Source of the DNA: CAZQLE01 sp964593905
Lineage (GTDB): Bacteria > Chloroflexota > Anaerolineae > Anaerolineales > Anaerolineaceae
DNA: 10,629 nt
Reading direction: 5' to 3'
NCBI GenBank assembly: GCA_964593905.1
Contig: CAZQLE010000139.1
Location: 1 to 10,629, forward strand
The notes under the pieces are model-generated. The model worked only from the letters and a program-made list of their open reading frames with translations, did not search any database and was not told where the DNA came from. A program made the translations under genes and the position numbers. Position 1 is the first letter of the stretch. Each line of letters starts with the position of its first letter. Shown here in pieces: positions 1 through 6,741 of this stretch.

Positions 1-965
1 TTCTCGCGCAGCAGCCGCGAATAGGCGCTTTGCAGCGGGGTGGGGGTGATGGTATCTTCGACAAACTGCCCCAGTTCGGTATCTTCTTCCTCGCCATTAA
101 TCGGGCTTTCCAGCGAAAGCGGCAGCCACGAGACGCGCATCATCCAATCCACTTTGTTCAACGGCAGGTCAAGTTCACCGGCCAGTTCTTCGGTGTTCGG
201 TGCGCGTCCCAATTTCTGTTCCAGTTCATGTGAGAGCTTGTAAAGCTGGCGAATGCGGTCCACCATATGCACCGGCACGCGGATGGTGCGGCCCTGATCG
301 GCAATTGCGCGCGAAATTGTCTGACGAATCCACCAGGTGGCATAAGTCGAAAAACGAAAGCCCCGCTGATATTCATATTTCTCAACGGCTTTCATCAACC
401 CCAGGTTGCCTTCTTGAATCAAATCGAGAAACGGAACACCCCGGCCCATATACCGTTTGGCAATGCTGACCACCAGCCGCGTATTGGCCTTGATCAAATG
501 CTCGCGCGCATCCAGGCCGTCATCCACCAGGCGCTGTTGTTCGACACGTTTTTCAGTGGTCGCCTTCCCGTTGGAACGCGTCAGCGAACGCTGGGCCAGA
601 CGGCCCGCTTCAATCCGGCGCGCCAGATCCACCTCTTCTTCACTGCCCAACAACGGCACCATCGCCATCTCTTTAAGATACAGCCCGATGGTATCATCAC
701 TGGAGACATTAGCGAGATCGGAATAAATATTAAACTCACCCCCAGAGCCGGCTTCGCCGCCCAGGTCATCCCCCTCATCATCCACAAATTCAATACCCCG
801 CCGGCGTAATGCAACCATAATTGCATCCAGCCGGTCAACATCCTGGCTGATATCTGGATACACTTCCATCAAATCATCAGTCGTCAGGTAGCCCTGGATA
901 TCCGCTTTCTCCAGCAGCATTTGCAGGATCTCGGTATTGCGCTTGTGCCTGCCCGGGTTTGCCAC
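1..965 (-). CDS. rpoD: Primary RNA polymerase sigma factor (sigma-70), C-terminus cut by window edge
   Basis: This is the housekeeping sigma subunit, which directs core RNA polymerase to -10/-35 promoters. 321 residues are visible. A region-1.1-like helical segment (about 10-60) is followed by an acidic linker, then region 1.2 (about 90-120, DDTIGLYLKEM). Region 2 runs about 153-230 and includes FRFSTYATWWIRQTISR at 204-220, the promoter-melting and -10-reading helix. TIRVPVHM (227-234) leads into region 3, and the 3.2 finger is SLESPINGEEED (284-295). Region 4 lies outside the window. The start is a GTG at 963-965, chosen because a strong GGAGGAGG lies five bases upstream and no ATG gives the full region 1. 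It is 91 bp downstream of the DUF177 gene on the same strand and is probably cotranscribed with it. The full set of conserved region 2 residues points to a primary rather than an alternative sigma. I am very sure of the family. Confidence 0.96.
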   Translation of the reverse strand, partial: MANPGRHKRNTEILQMLLEKADIQGYLTTDDLMEVYPDISQDVDRLDAIMVALRRRGIEFVDDEGDDLGGEAGSGGEFNIYSDLANVSSDDTIGLYLKEMAMVPLLGSEEEVDLARRIEAGRLAQRSLTRSNGKATTEKRVEQQRLVDDGLDAREHLIKANTRLVVSIAKRYMGRGVPFLDLIQEGNLGLMKAVEKYEYQRGFRFSTYATWWIRQTISRAIADQGRTIRVPVHMVDRIRQLYKLSHELEQKLGRAPNTEELAGELDLPLNKVDWMMRVSWLPLSLESPINGEEEDTELGQFVEDTITPTPLQSAYSRLLRE

Positions 966-970
966 AAACC

Positions 971-1003
971 CCTCCTCCAGGCGGAACCTGTGCGCCCAGG
1001 TTC
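971..1003 (-). promoter_or_regulatory. Strong RBS and adjacent small hairpin before the sigma factor gene
   Basis: On the minus strand a perfect 7-bp stem GAACCTG/CAGGTTC with a six-base loop (984-1003) ends five bases before GGAGGAGG (971-978), which precedes the GTG start of the sigma gene. The Shine-Dalgarno match is unusually complete. The hairpin may separate translation of this gene from the upstream DUF177 gene or tune access to the site. No T-run follows it, so it is not a canonical terminator. Any regulatory role is inference. Confidence 0.5.
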
Positions 1004-1056
1004 TCAACCCCTTTACTGGGTAACTCGGTTTAAAAGACTACAATCGCCAGAACAAA

Positions 1057-1536
1057 TTACCCCGCCTCTATTCTGGCATTATGTTCACAAATCGCTTCGT
1101 TTAAATTTGTCCCACAAACCGTACACAAACCCTTGCAGTCAGGTCTGCAAATGGGTTGAATGGGCACCTCAAGCAATAAATATTCACGAACCAGCGGAGT
1201 AAGATTAATATTCCCATCGTCAGGAATTACCAACCCTGCCTCCGTAACCCCCTTGTACTTGAAAGCAAATAGTTCCTGAAATTCGGTGTGAATTGTTTGT
1301 TGAAAACTTTCCAGACACCGCACACAGTCCAATTCCATCCTGCCTGAAAGATCCGCCTGAACCAAAATCCCCTGCTGCACACGGCCCACACGGGCGCTGC
1401 CGGCAAAACCCTTTACCGCGAAATCATCATCCAGGTTCAGGTCAGAGATTTCAAATTGGATATCCCGATACGAACCGACATTCTGGTTGAGCAGGAAACC
1501 AATATTGAGATGTAATGGAGAACGAGACAGGTTCAC
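1057..1536 (-). CDS. DUF177 / YceD-family protein with a cysteine cluster
   Basis: This 159-aa protein belongs to the YceD/DUF177 family, a widespread bacterial family of unsettled function. In many genomes it is encoded next to rpmF (ribosomal protein L32) and is linked to 23S rRNA or ribosome assembly. The features visible are the CVRC pair (71-74), LVREYLLLEVPI (115-126), and the C-terminal CRPDCKGLCTVCG (130-142) with Cys at 130, 134, 138, 141 and 150, which could bind zinc. The start is a GTG at 1534-1536. An in-frame stop lies 15 bases further upstream, so little else is possible, although the RBS is weak. It is the first gene of the DUF177-sigma factor unit, served by the promoter at 1647-1675. 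No rpmF lies between it and the sigma gene, as the 91-bp gap is too short. Family call is firm, function open. Confidence 0.9.
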   Translation of the reverse strand: MNLSRSPLHLNIGFLLNQNVGSYRDIQFEISDLNLDDDFAVKGFAGSARVGRVQQGILVQADLSGRMELDCVRCLESFQQTIHTEFQELFAFKYKGVTEAGLVIPDDGNINLTPLVREYLLLEVPIQPICRPDCKGLCTVCGTNLNEAICEHNARIEAG

Positions 1537-1599
1537 AGTTAATTTTCTTTTTCAGGCGGCTCTTCCCGCGGCTGACCGAATTGTCACACACTGCCACAG

Positions 1600-1629
1600 A
1601 TGACTTTAGAGCCTAAATTTGGTTATAAT
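1600..1629 (+). promoter_or_regulatory. Sigma-70-type promoter for rdgB
   Basis: A perfect -10 box TATAAT lies at 1624-1629, with ATGACT (4/6 to TTGACA) at 1600-1605, an 18-base spacer apart. The predicted start near 1636 gives a leader of about 75 bases before rdgB. It directly opposes the minus-strand promoter at 1647-1675. Confidence 0.6.
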
Positions 1630-1646
1630 GGCTTTCTATGCGCAAA

Positions 1647-1675
1647 ATTATAGCATACGGCAACATTGAAATCAA
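1647..1675 (-). promoter_or_regulatory. Extended -10 promoter for the DUF177-sigma factor unit
   Basis: Reading the minus strand, TTGATT (1675-1670) is followed by a 17-base spacer and TATAAT (1652-1647), with the extended -10 element TGC just before it (1655-1653). The predicted start is near 1640, giving a leader of about 100 bases before the DUF177 GTG. The promoter fires straight through the opposing rdgB promoter. Confidence 0.65.
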
Positions 1676-1711
1676 TATTTCGCTTTTTGGTGCAACAAAT
1701 AAAGGATGCAA

Positions 1712-2311
1712 ATGAAATCTCTTTTGATCGCCACGACCAACCGGGGGAAAATTGTTGAAATCTGCGACCTTCTGCCCGGCTTTCAACTGCTCACCCCGCT
1801 GGATATTGCTTTAGAGATGGATGTGGAAGAAACCGGCAGCACCTACGCCGAGAATGCTGCGCTCAAAGCCGCTGCCTTCTGCCGCGCGTCGGGGATGATT
1901 GCCCTGGCAGATGATTCGGGGTTGGAAGTGGATGCTCTGGGCGGTGCGCCGGGGCTTTATTCGGCCCGCTTTTCGCCCAAACCCGGCGCCACCGATGCCG
2001 ACCGGCGCGCCCTGCTGGTGGAACATTTACAGCCCCATCCGCAGCCCTGGACGGCCCGCTTTCACTGCACGGTTGCGATTGCCGTGCCCGGCAGCCCTGA
2101 CCCCGCCATCCACCATACCCAGGGCAACTGCCCCGGAGAGATCATCCCCACCGAGCGCGGGTCAAACGGGTTTGGCTATGACCCCATCTTCCTGCTGACA
2201 AAGCCAAACCGCACCATGGCCGAGCTGACCCGCGAAGAAAAAAACCGGCTCAGCCACCGCGCCCTGGCGGTTCAGGCTGCCATTCCGCTGCTCGAATCGC
2301 TGCTGCGCTAG
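1712..2311 (+). CDS. rdgB: XTP/dITP diphosphatase (RdgB/HAM1 family)
   Basis: It hydrolyses non-canonical purine triphosphates (dITP, ITP, XTP) to monophosphate and pyrophosphate in the cytoplasm, keeping deaminated bases out of DNA and RNA. The protein is 199 aa, normal for the family. Motifs seen are the nucleotide-binding TTNRGK (8-13), YAENAALKA (45-53), the catalytic/metal motif DDSGLEVDAL (67-76), GAPGLYSARF (78-87), GSNGFGYDPIF (150-160) and LSHRA (180-184). The start is set at the ATG at 1712, because AAAGGA sits directly against the ATG at 1706 but at proper distance from 1712. Expression is likely from the TATAAT promoter at 1624-1629. It faces the exported protein gene tail to tail across a 52-bp gap in which I see no strong terminator hairpin. 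Confidence 0.95.
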   Translation: MKSLLIATTNRGKIVEICDLLPGFQLLTPLDIALEMDVEETGSTYAENAALKAAAFCRASGMIALADDSGLEVDALGGAPGLYSARFSPKPGATDADRRALLVEHLQPHPQPWTARFHCTVAIAVPGSPDPAIHHTQGNCPGEIIPTERGSNGFGYDPIFLLTKPNRTMAELTREEKNRLSHRALAVQAAIPLLESLLR

Positions 2312-2363
2312 GGGCTGAACCGTCTTCTTTGTCGTAACAGCTTTCGCCGTTCACAGCCGCGCC

Positions 2364-4904
2364 TTACGGTGAAATTAAGGGCAAAAACCCCGAGATGCTG
2401 TAACCGCGCAGATCAATTCGTAAGGTCTGGGTTGGTGCACCTTCGCGGCGGTCTTTCACCCGCAGCACCAGATAAGCATGACGGATGCGGGGGTCGGTCT
2501 GATCGCCAGTGCTGATCGTGCGGTCAAATTTCACGGTCACCGTGCAGGTCTCACCGGCATCAAAATCACCCTGGTTGACCAGATCGCGAATGCAGGCATT
2601 ATCGCCGCCGCCTTGATGAATAAACACCTCTGAATCATCGCCGGGGTCTTCGGCGTCTTCAATATACGGGTCGGCCAGCAGCGTTGAATCGGCCAGGTAA
2701 TAGACATTAAACACAATTTCATCGGTCTGGTTGATATAGGCGTAAAACTCGCCAAAGCTCGGGTAAACCTGCGGGTTGCCCGGCGGGTCGCCCTGATCGC
2801 GCATAAACACTTCCATGATATCCAGCCGGTCATTCGGGTTGGTGGGGTTATAGGGGTTGGGCATCCAGTTGCGGTCGCCGTCATAGCGCATATCGCCAAA
2901 GGTGGCAAAGGTCACAAACCGGCCGTTGCCGTTCAGGCGCGAATTGCCCGAATTATATTTGGCCTGCCGCCCCTCACTGGTCACCGAAACGCGCCAGGTG
3001 CGCCCTTCCGAGCCATCCAACCCGCGGATAAAGATATCCGGGCAGTTCTTGTAAAGACGGCCCTCAACCTGCAATGTGCAATACAGGTTGTCGTCGCCCT
3101 CCACCAGATTGGTGGCATAAGAAGTGAACGAAACCAGATTGCCCAGCAGCGAAATACTGGGCGCCAGTGAATCGCCATCTCCCTCATCACCCAGGTCACA
3201 GGGAACCGGTGTAGCCGTTTCGCTGGGGCAGCTCCCCGAAGGAAGTGACAGGCGGGTCATGGTGGTGGTAAACGAATCGGTAAACCCTTTCATCAACCCC
3301 ATAAGATCCATCTCTGTCAGATAAACATCCGCTACGCCGTTGGCATCCTGGTCGCCAAACGGGTCGGGTTCCAACAAATTATCGGCAAAGGAGTGAAACG
3401 CCACGCGCAGTTTTGGGTCGACAATGACGGTCACTTCATCAAGATTTCCATCATTATCCACATCCACCACCGCCTGGCGGCTGGTTCCAGAATTGATCAG
3501 CGCCAGAGACGGGTGTTCAGATGAATTGTTGCCATATACCGTGCGCAGCCCCGCCGGGGTGTATCCTTTGGAGACCAGATAAAACTTCACCTGGGGGTCC
3601 GGGTTTGTCAAATCCAACGCGGCGTACTCATCCAACACCCCGTCTTCATCAAAATCACGGTCCAGCAGATAAACCTGGGTCTCTCCGGTCGGGTAACTTC
3701 CCACACCGCTCACCAGATTCGTCGCCCGGCAGGTAAAGCTCACAAACCGGCCCATGACAATGGGCTTATACACACCCTCACTAAATTGATAATAACCCGA
3801 TACCGCGCTCACCACCGGTTGGGTGCAGTTGCCGTTGGCCGGTTTAATGGCAGTAGCCGGGTTATAAGAGACCGACGCCTGGTAAGGCAACTGGGTTAAC
3901 AATCGGGTTGTGCCATTGACCACATCCCGTGCAAAGATCTGTTGAATGCCGGCCGGGTTTTCTTGCACATGCTGACCATTTTTAAAATAAAGCCCACTCC
4001 GAACCACCGACAAGAAATCTTCCGGGTCCTGGATATAATTCGGCGCATAGGTCAGGTTGGTGGCCGAAGATTCAAATACCACGCCGGGCCTGGGGTTGCC
4101 CTCCGCATCGGTCGCCACATACACATCCTGCCCGGGGCGCACCGGGCTGCGCAGAATATCCACCGGCATTTTGTTATAGCGGCTGACCGGGTCGCCGCTG
4201 TTTTTGCCCTGCGTTACCGGCCCGCCCGAGGGGCCGTTTGCCTCAGCGCCCAGATCAGCGGCCGTCACTTCAGCATCGGGCAAAGAAACGCGCTGCACTT
4301 CAATGCCGATTCCCTCTTTTAAATGGAACAGGTATACATCCTGGGTATCATTGCCATCTACGCCCTGACCATCCATCAGCTTGAGGTCTGAGGCCAGCGA
4401 TTGAAACACGCCAAATTTTCCATCCCAGTTCGGCAGCGGCTCATTCGCCAGATTTGTCATCGGCAAGTCACGCCATAAAACCGGCGCATTGGAATGCGAG
4501 TTGGGGATGCCGCCATCCACATTGCGGGTCACCCGGTAAAGCACATCGCTGGTATATTCGTCCGGTGCACGTGAGATCTGGCGTAAATAGATGTCCCAGT
4601 TCCAGGAATTTGCGTCGCTTTCGATATCACCATCCATCAGGTCGGTGGCCAGAGATTCAAAAACAACCAGATCACCGCTAAAAGACTGGCTGGAAAGGCG
4701 GGAATAGTGATTCCCCAACGCAGGGACGGCCGGAGACGAGTTTGTATCCTGTCCCATGCCAGAGATGACCGAGGTCGCCGCGCGAGCCGGATATTCCACG
4801 GCCGCCCAGACGGTTACCACTCCCCCGGCCAGCAGCGCCAAAGTCAACGGCACCACTGCGCGGTTTCTCCTGGCATTCCCGAATATTTTCAATGCATTTT
4901 TCAT
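2364..4904 (-). CDS. Large exported protein with about eight TolB/PD40-like repeats and Ca-loop motifs
   Basis: Function unknown; 846 aa. A basic N-terminus and hydrophobic stretch (about 18-35, VVPLTLALLAGG) ending near ARA form a signal peptide. The body repeats a pattern F-x-S-x-A-x-(D/N)-L followed later by D-(V/I)-(Y/F)-(L/I). I count copies starting near residues 81, 166, 276, 388, 502, 591, 664 and 732, as in PD40/TolB-like beta-propeller proteins. Asp-rich loops (DRDFDEDGVLDE near 416, DVDNDGNLDE near 482, DQDANGVAD near 519) resemble calcium sites of thrombospondin-3 or EF-hand type. The last 80 residues (GETCTVTVKF to DLRGYS) look like an ASPM/SPD-2/Hydin-type Ig domain. The protein ends FLPLISP. 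A GTG one codon upstream (4907) is an alternative start; GGAAGG lies seven bases before it. Likely secreted or surface-bound, in protein or glycan binding. Whether it belongs to the host or the phage block is unclear. Confidence 0.8.
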   Translation of the reverse strand: MKNALKIFGNARRNRAVVPLTLALLAGGVVTVWAAVEYPARAATSVISGMGQDTNSSPAVPALGNHYSRLSSQSFSGDLVVFESLATDLMDGDIESDANSWNWDIYLRQISRAPDEYTSDVLYRVTRNVDGGIPNSHSNAPVLWRDLPMTNLANEPLPNWDGKFGVFQSLASDLKLMDGQGVDGNDTQDVYLFHLKEGIGIEVQRVSLPDAEVTAADLGAEANGPSGGPVTQGKNSGDPVSRYNKMPVDILRSPVRPGQDVYVATDAEGNPRPGVVFESSATNLTYAPNYIQDPEDFLSVVRSGLYFKNGQHVQENPAGIQQIFARDVVNGTTRLLTQLPYQASVSYNPATAIKPANGNCTQPVVSAVSGYYQFSEGVYKPIVMGRFVSFTCRATNLVSGVGSYPTGETQVYLLDRDFDEDGVLDEYAALDLTNPDPQVKFYLVSKGYTPAGLRTVYGNNSSEHPSLALINSGTSRQAVVDVDNDGNLDEVTVIVDPKLRVAFHSFADNLLEPDPFGDQDANGVADVYLTEMDLMGLMKGFTDSFTTTMTRLSLPSGSCPSETATPVPCDLGDEGDGDSLAPSISLLGNLVSFTSYATNLVEGDDNLYCTLQVEGRLYKNCPDIFIRGLDGSEGRTWRVSVTSEGRQAKYNSGNSRLNGNGRFVTFATFGDMRYDGDRNWMPNPYNPTNPNDRLDIMEVFMRDQGDPPGNPQVYPSFGEFYAYINQTDEIVFNVYYLADSTLLADPYIEDAEDPGDDSEVFIHQGGGDNACIRDLVNQGDFDAGETCTVTVKFDRTISTGDQTDPRIRHAYLVLRVKDRREGAPTQTLRIDLRGYSISGFLPLISP

Positions 4905-4940
4905 CACCTACCTGCCTTCCACGGGGCGGGCAAATCATCA

Positions 4941-4978
4941 CAACGGCCCAAGCCCATCCCGTCGACAGCCTGCCGTTG
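4941..4978 (-). repeat. Inverted repeat upstream of the exported protein gene
   Basis: CAACGGC (4941-4947) and GCCGTTG (4972-4978) form a perfect 7-bp inverted repeat around 24 bases, about 35 bp before the gene. It could be a 5' leader hairpin or an operator. The rest of the 4908-5094 gap shows no convincing promoter: TAAAAT occurs on the minus strand further upstream but has no good -35 partner. Confidence 0.35.
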
Positions 4979-5094
4979 CAATCATTTTACAGTCTGAATA
5001 CGCCCCTCCACTTTACAGAGTTCTTAAGTCGGCCGAAGGTTAACCAATTGCCGGTTAAGCCTGCCAGACCGGCACCCGGCCATCAGAACAGCGC

Positions 5095-5124
5095 GCTGCG
5101 GGGCCAGAGAATTGGCCCCGCAGC
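5095..5124 (-). terminator. Perfect 12-bp hairpin closing the phage gene block
   Basis: The stem is GCTGCGGGGCCA / TGGCCCCGCAGC with a six-base loop, perfectly paired and GC-rich, 45 bp after the stop of the tail protein gene. Neither side has a clear T-run, so it does not fit the classical intrinsic terminator fully. It may stop transcription in combination with other factors, or protect the 3' end of the mRNA. It is the last structural signal before the exported protein gene. Confidence 0.55.
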
Positions 5125-5169
5125 AGCCGAACGGATCGTCAACGTCAACATGCCCCTCAAAAACCGCCC

Positions 5170-6483
5170 CTAACACCATATCAGCGCGTTGATCCCGGTG
5201 GGGGTGGTGTTGGCACCGCCCACCCCGTAAAACGTGGCTGTGGCGCCAGAGTTGATGCATTCCAACGGGGTCAGGGTGTTATAGCCCTCGGCCGGCAGCG
5301 CGTTAAGACTGGCGCACAGCGTGGTCGGGCTGGTTGAGGTCGTCACCCCCATCAAACAGGCCGGGGCCGGGCTGGTGCTGTTCAACCCGATTGCAATGCG
5401 GCCATACCCCGAACCGGCCGTGCCCACTTTTGCCAGCGCGCTCGCAGTGGCCTGCACGGCCTCCAGCGCCAATCCTTGCACAAATTCCAACCGGTTTGCG
5501 GCCTGGTTGCGCATCGGCGTCCAGCTCTCCGTCGTCCAGGTCCAGGAAGTGGTATTGTCGGCCAGCGCCAGCGGAACCGGCATACGGTTTGCCAGGTTCC
5601 ACACCAGCCGGCTGGTGGCCGTAAAACGGGTCGCTCCGGCCGCATGACAGCGAAACGTCCCCAGGTAGCGACGCAGCGGGTCTGAGGCTTTCACCAGAAC
5701 ACCATCCAGCAGGCTCAAACCCACCGCGCGCAGGTTGTCGCCGGTCCAGATCTGCATTTCCAGCCCCAACTGGCCCGAGGCCAGCTCGGTCAAAAACACA
5801 TCATACAGCCGGTTGGCCTGACAGCCGCTCAGCGAAAGCGGCAGCTCTTCAAAGGTATGCACCTGCCAGCCCGTGTTGGGGGCATATAAACTAACCCGGT
5901 TACCCCCCAGCGGGGTGAAATACAGTGTATTGGCCACCGGCACATCATCCGGCGGCACCAGCGCCGCCGAAGAGGGGGTCAGCCGGCCCTGACAGAGCTG
6001 CGGGGCCGCCATCTGCGCCGGGTGATACCCGCCCGGTGTGACCTGAATCGAGCCCGGCAGAACAGCCGCGCCATCCCAGTGCAGCGACCCGACCAGGCGG
6101 CGTGTGGAAGATTCAACCGGGGTGGTGTTCAGATCCAGCGTAAAGGTGGTTGATCCCGGTGAGCGCACGGCAAAGATATACCAGGTTGCCCCCGCGCCCG
6201 ATGGCGCAGCACCCGGCGGCAGATCGACATTGGCCGCCGTCAGCACCGGGCAGCCGCCAATGACCAGCCCGACCGGTGCGCCCGGCGAGGCCGGCACCCG
6301 CACCCGGTTGGTCGGCAGATATTCAAGCCGCAGATTCCAGCCAAACTGGGCCAATAAATCGCCCAGGTTGGCCGCATCGCTGGCATGGTTCCCCAAACGC
6401 AGCGCATCGGCGCGCAAATGGTTATAGTGTTGGTAGGCCGTGGGCTGCCCGGCCTGCACATCCAAACTCAGTGGGTAGGTCAT
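5170..6483 (-). CDS. Phage tail appendage / receptor-binding-like structural protein
   Basis: 437 aa. The N-terminus MTYPLSLDVQAG, then QPTAYQHYNHLRADALRLG (13-31), has the style of the particle-anchoring start of phage tail or neck fibre proteins. The middle (about 185-300) carries the recurring phage pattern LYDVFLTEL (226-234), DGVLVKASDPLRRYLGTF (260-277) and RLVWNLANR (292-300). TTSWTWTTESW (311-321) and NQAANRLEFVQG (326-337) follow, and a Gly/Thr/Ser-rich C-terminal part ends TFYGVGGA (417-424). I recognise the family style from phage virion proteins but not an exact assignment. The start at 6483 is chosen for AAAGGGA seven bases upstream and because this is the fourth copy of a repeated gene start. 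The frame stays open upstream to 6633, but only through the repeat array read out of its own coding frame. Last gene of the phage block, followed by a strong hairpin. Confidence 0.75.
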   Translation of the reverse strand: MTYPLSLDVQAGQPTAYQHYNHLRADALRLGNHASDAANLGDLLAQFGWNLRLEYLPTNRVRVPASPGAPVGLVIGGCPVLTAANVDLPPGAAPSGAGATWYIFAVRSPGSTTFTLDLNTTPVESSTRRLVGSLHWDGAAVLPGSIQVTPGGYHPAQMAAPQLCQGRLTPSSAALVPPDDVPVANTLYFTPLGGNRVSLYAPNTGWQVHTFEELPLSLSGCQANRLYDVFLTELASGQLGLEMQIWTGDNLRAVGLSLLDGVLVKASDPLRRYLGTFRCHAAGATRFTATSRLVWNLANRMPVPLALADNTTSWTWTTESWTPMRNQAANRLEFVQGLALEAVQATASALAKVGTAGSGYGRIAIGLNSTSPAPACLMGVTTSTSPTTLCASLNALPAEGYNTLTPLECINSGATATFYGVGGANTTPTGINALIWC

Positions 6484-6500
6484 TTGTTGCTCCCTTTCGA

Positions 6501-6569
6501 TTAGGCCGTGGGCCCCCACAGGAGGGCGATGTGTCCGGCCTGCACATCCAAACTCAGTGGGTAGGTCAT
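6501..6569 (-). CDS. Mini-ORF 3, 22 aa, shares its first 12 residues with the tail protein
   Basis: Third and last mini-ORF before the full gene. It begins MTYPLSLDVQAG and ends with HIALLWGPTA and TAA. AAAGGGA is seven bases upstream of the ATG, and the next ATG (the full gene) follows the stop after 17 bases. It could be a leader peptide that feeds re-initiation, or only a by-product of tandem duplication. No evidence that the peptide itself is functional. Confidence 0.45.
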   Translation of the reverse strand: MTYPLSLDVQAGHIALLWGPTA

Positions 6570-6586
6570 TTGTTAGTCCCTTTCGA

Positions 6587-6655
6587 TTAGGCCGTGGGCC
6601 CCCGCAAGGGGGCGATGTACCCGGCCTGCACATCCAAACTCAGTGGGTAGGTCAT
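6587..6655 (-). CDS. Mini-ORF 2, 22 aa, same gene-start copy
   Basis: Begins MTYPLSLDVQAG and ends YIAPLRGPTA then TAA, so four tail residues differ from one or other neighbour copy. It has the same AAAGGGA-7-ATG arrangement and the same 17-base gap to the next ATG. Its hairpin is the best paired of the three (GCCCCC, loop TTGC, GGGGGC). Leader role is inference. Confidence 0.45.
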   Translation of the reverse strand: MTYPLSLDVQAGYIAPLRGPTA

Positions 6656-6672
6656 TTGTTGGTCCCTTTCGA

Positions 6673-6741
6673 TTAAGCCGTGGCCCCCCACAGGAGGGCG
6701 ATGTGCCCGGCCTGCACATCCAAACTCAGTGGGTAGGTCAT
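6673..6741 (-). CDS. Mini-ORF 1, 22 aa, overlaps the stop of the 174-aa gene
   Basis: Begins MTYPLSLDVQAG and ends HIALLWGATA then TAA. Its ATG shares a base with the TGA of the upstream gene (TGATG), with GGAG a few bases before, so it would be translationally coupled. This junction is what one expects for the original start of the tail protein gene, which suggests the other copies were added behind it. Ribosomes arriving from the 174-aa gene would meet this short ORF rather than the tail protein. Confidence 0.5.
   Translation of the reverse strand: MTYPLSLDVQAGHIALLWGATA

Larger units (their letters stand above)
6448..6741 (-). repeat. Four-copy tandem repeat of the tail protein gene start, 86-bp period
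   Basis: ATG copies fall at 6741, 6655, 6569 and 6483, exactly 86 bp apart. In every copy the first 35 bases are identical and encode MTYPLSLDVQAG. The roughly 50-bp parts between them differ at a few positions and contain a GC-rich hairpin, a TAA stop and an SD (AAAGGGA). The hairpin is GCCCTC/GGGGGC with one wobble in two copies and GCCCCC/GGGGGC in the middle copy. The stem is kept although bases differ. Each spacer also ends with CCACGGC(C/T)TA, which recurs at codons 14-17 of the full gene, so the unit seems to have arisen by duplication of the gene start with added sequence. Since 86 is not a multiple of three, each copy lies in another frame. Confidence 0.95.

Noticed and set aside
267..809. 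Plus-strand open frame of 180 aa
   Set aside because: Antisense to well-conserved sigma factor regions 1.2 to 3; no independent signal.
2312..2363. Bidirectional terminator between rdgB and the exported protein gene
   Set aside because: Only a weak interrupted pairing (GGCTGAAC with GTTCACAGCC) and no T-run; not enough to call.
4908..5169. Phage attachment site at the border of the block
   Set aside because: No integrase, tRNA or duplicated core sequence can be seen inside the window, so no att site can be supported.
6484..6633. N-terminal extension of the tail protein to 487 aa
   Set aside because: The extension reads the repeat units in frames other than the conserved coding frame, and it lacks its own RBS. 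The ATG at 6483 has AAAGGGA at the right distance.
6448..6741. CRISPR-like layout: 35-base identical repeats with 50-base spacers
   Set aside because: The spacers are nearly identical to each other, the repeat encodes the start of a gene, and no cas gene is present. It is a tandem duplication.
6448..6741. Diversity-generating retroelement template or variable repeat
   Set aside because: The differences between copies are not adenine-specific, the repeat is at the gene start rather than the C-terminal end, and no reverse transcriptase is visible.
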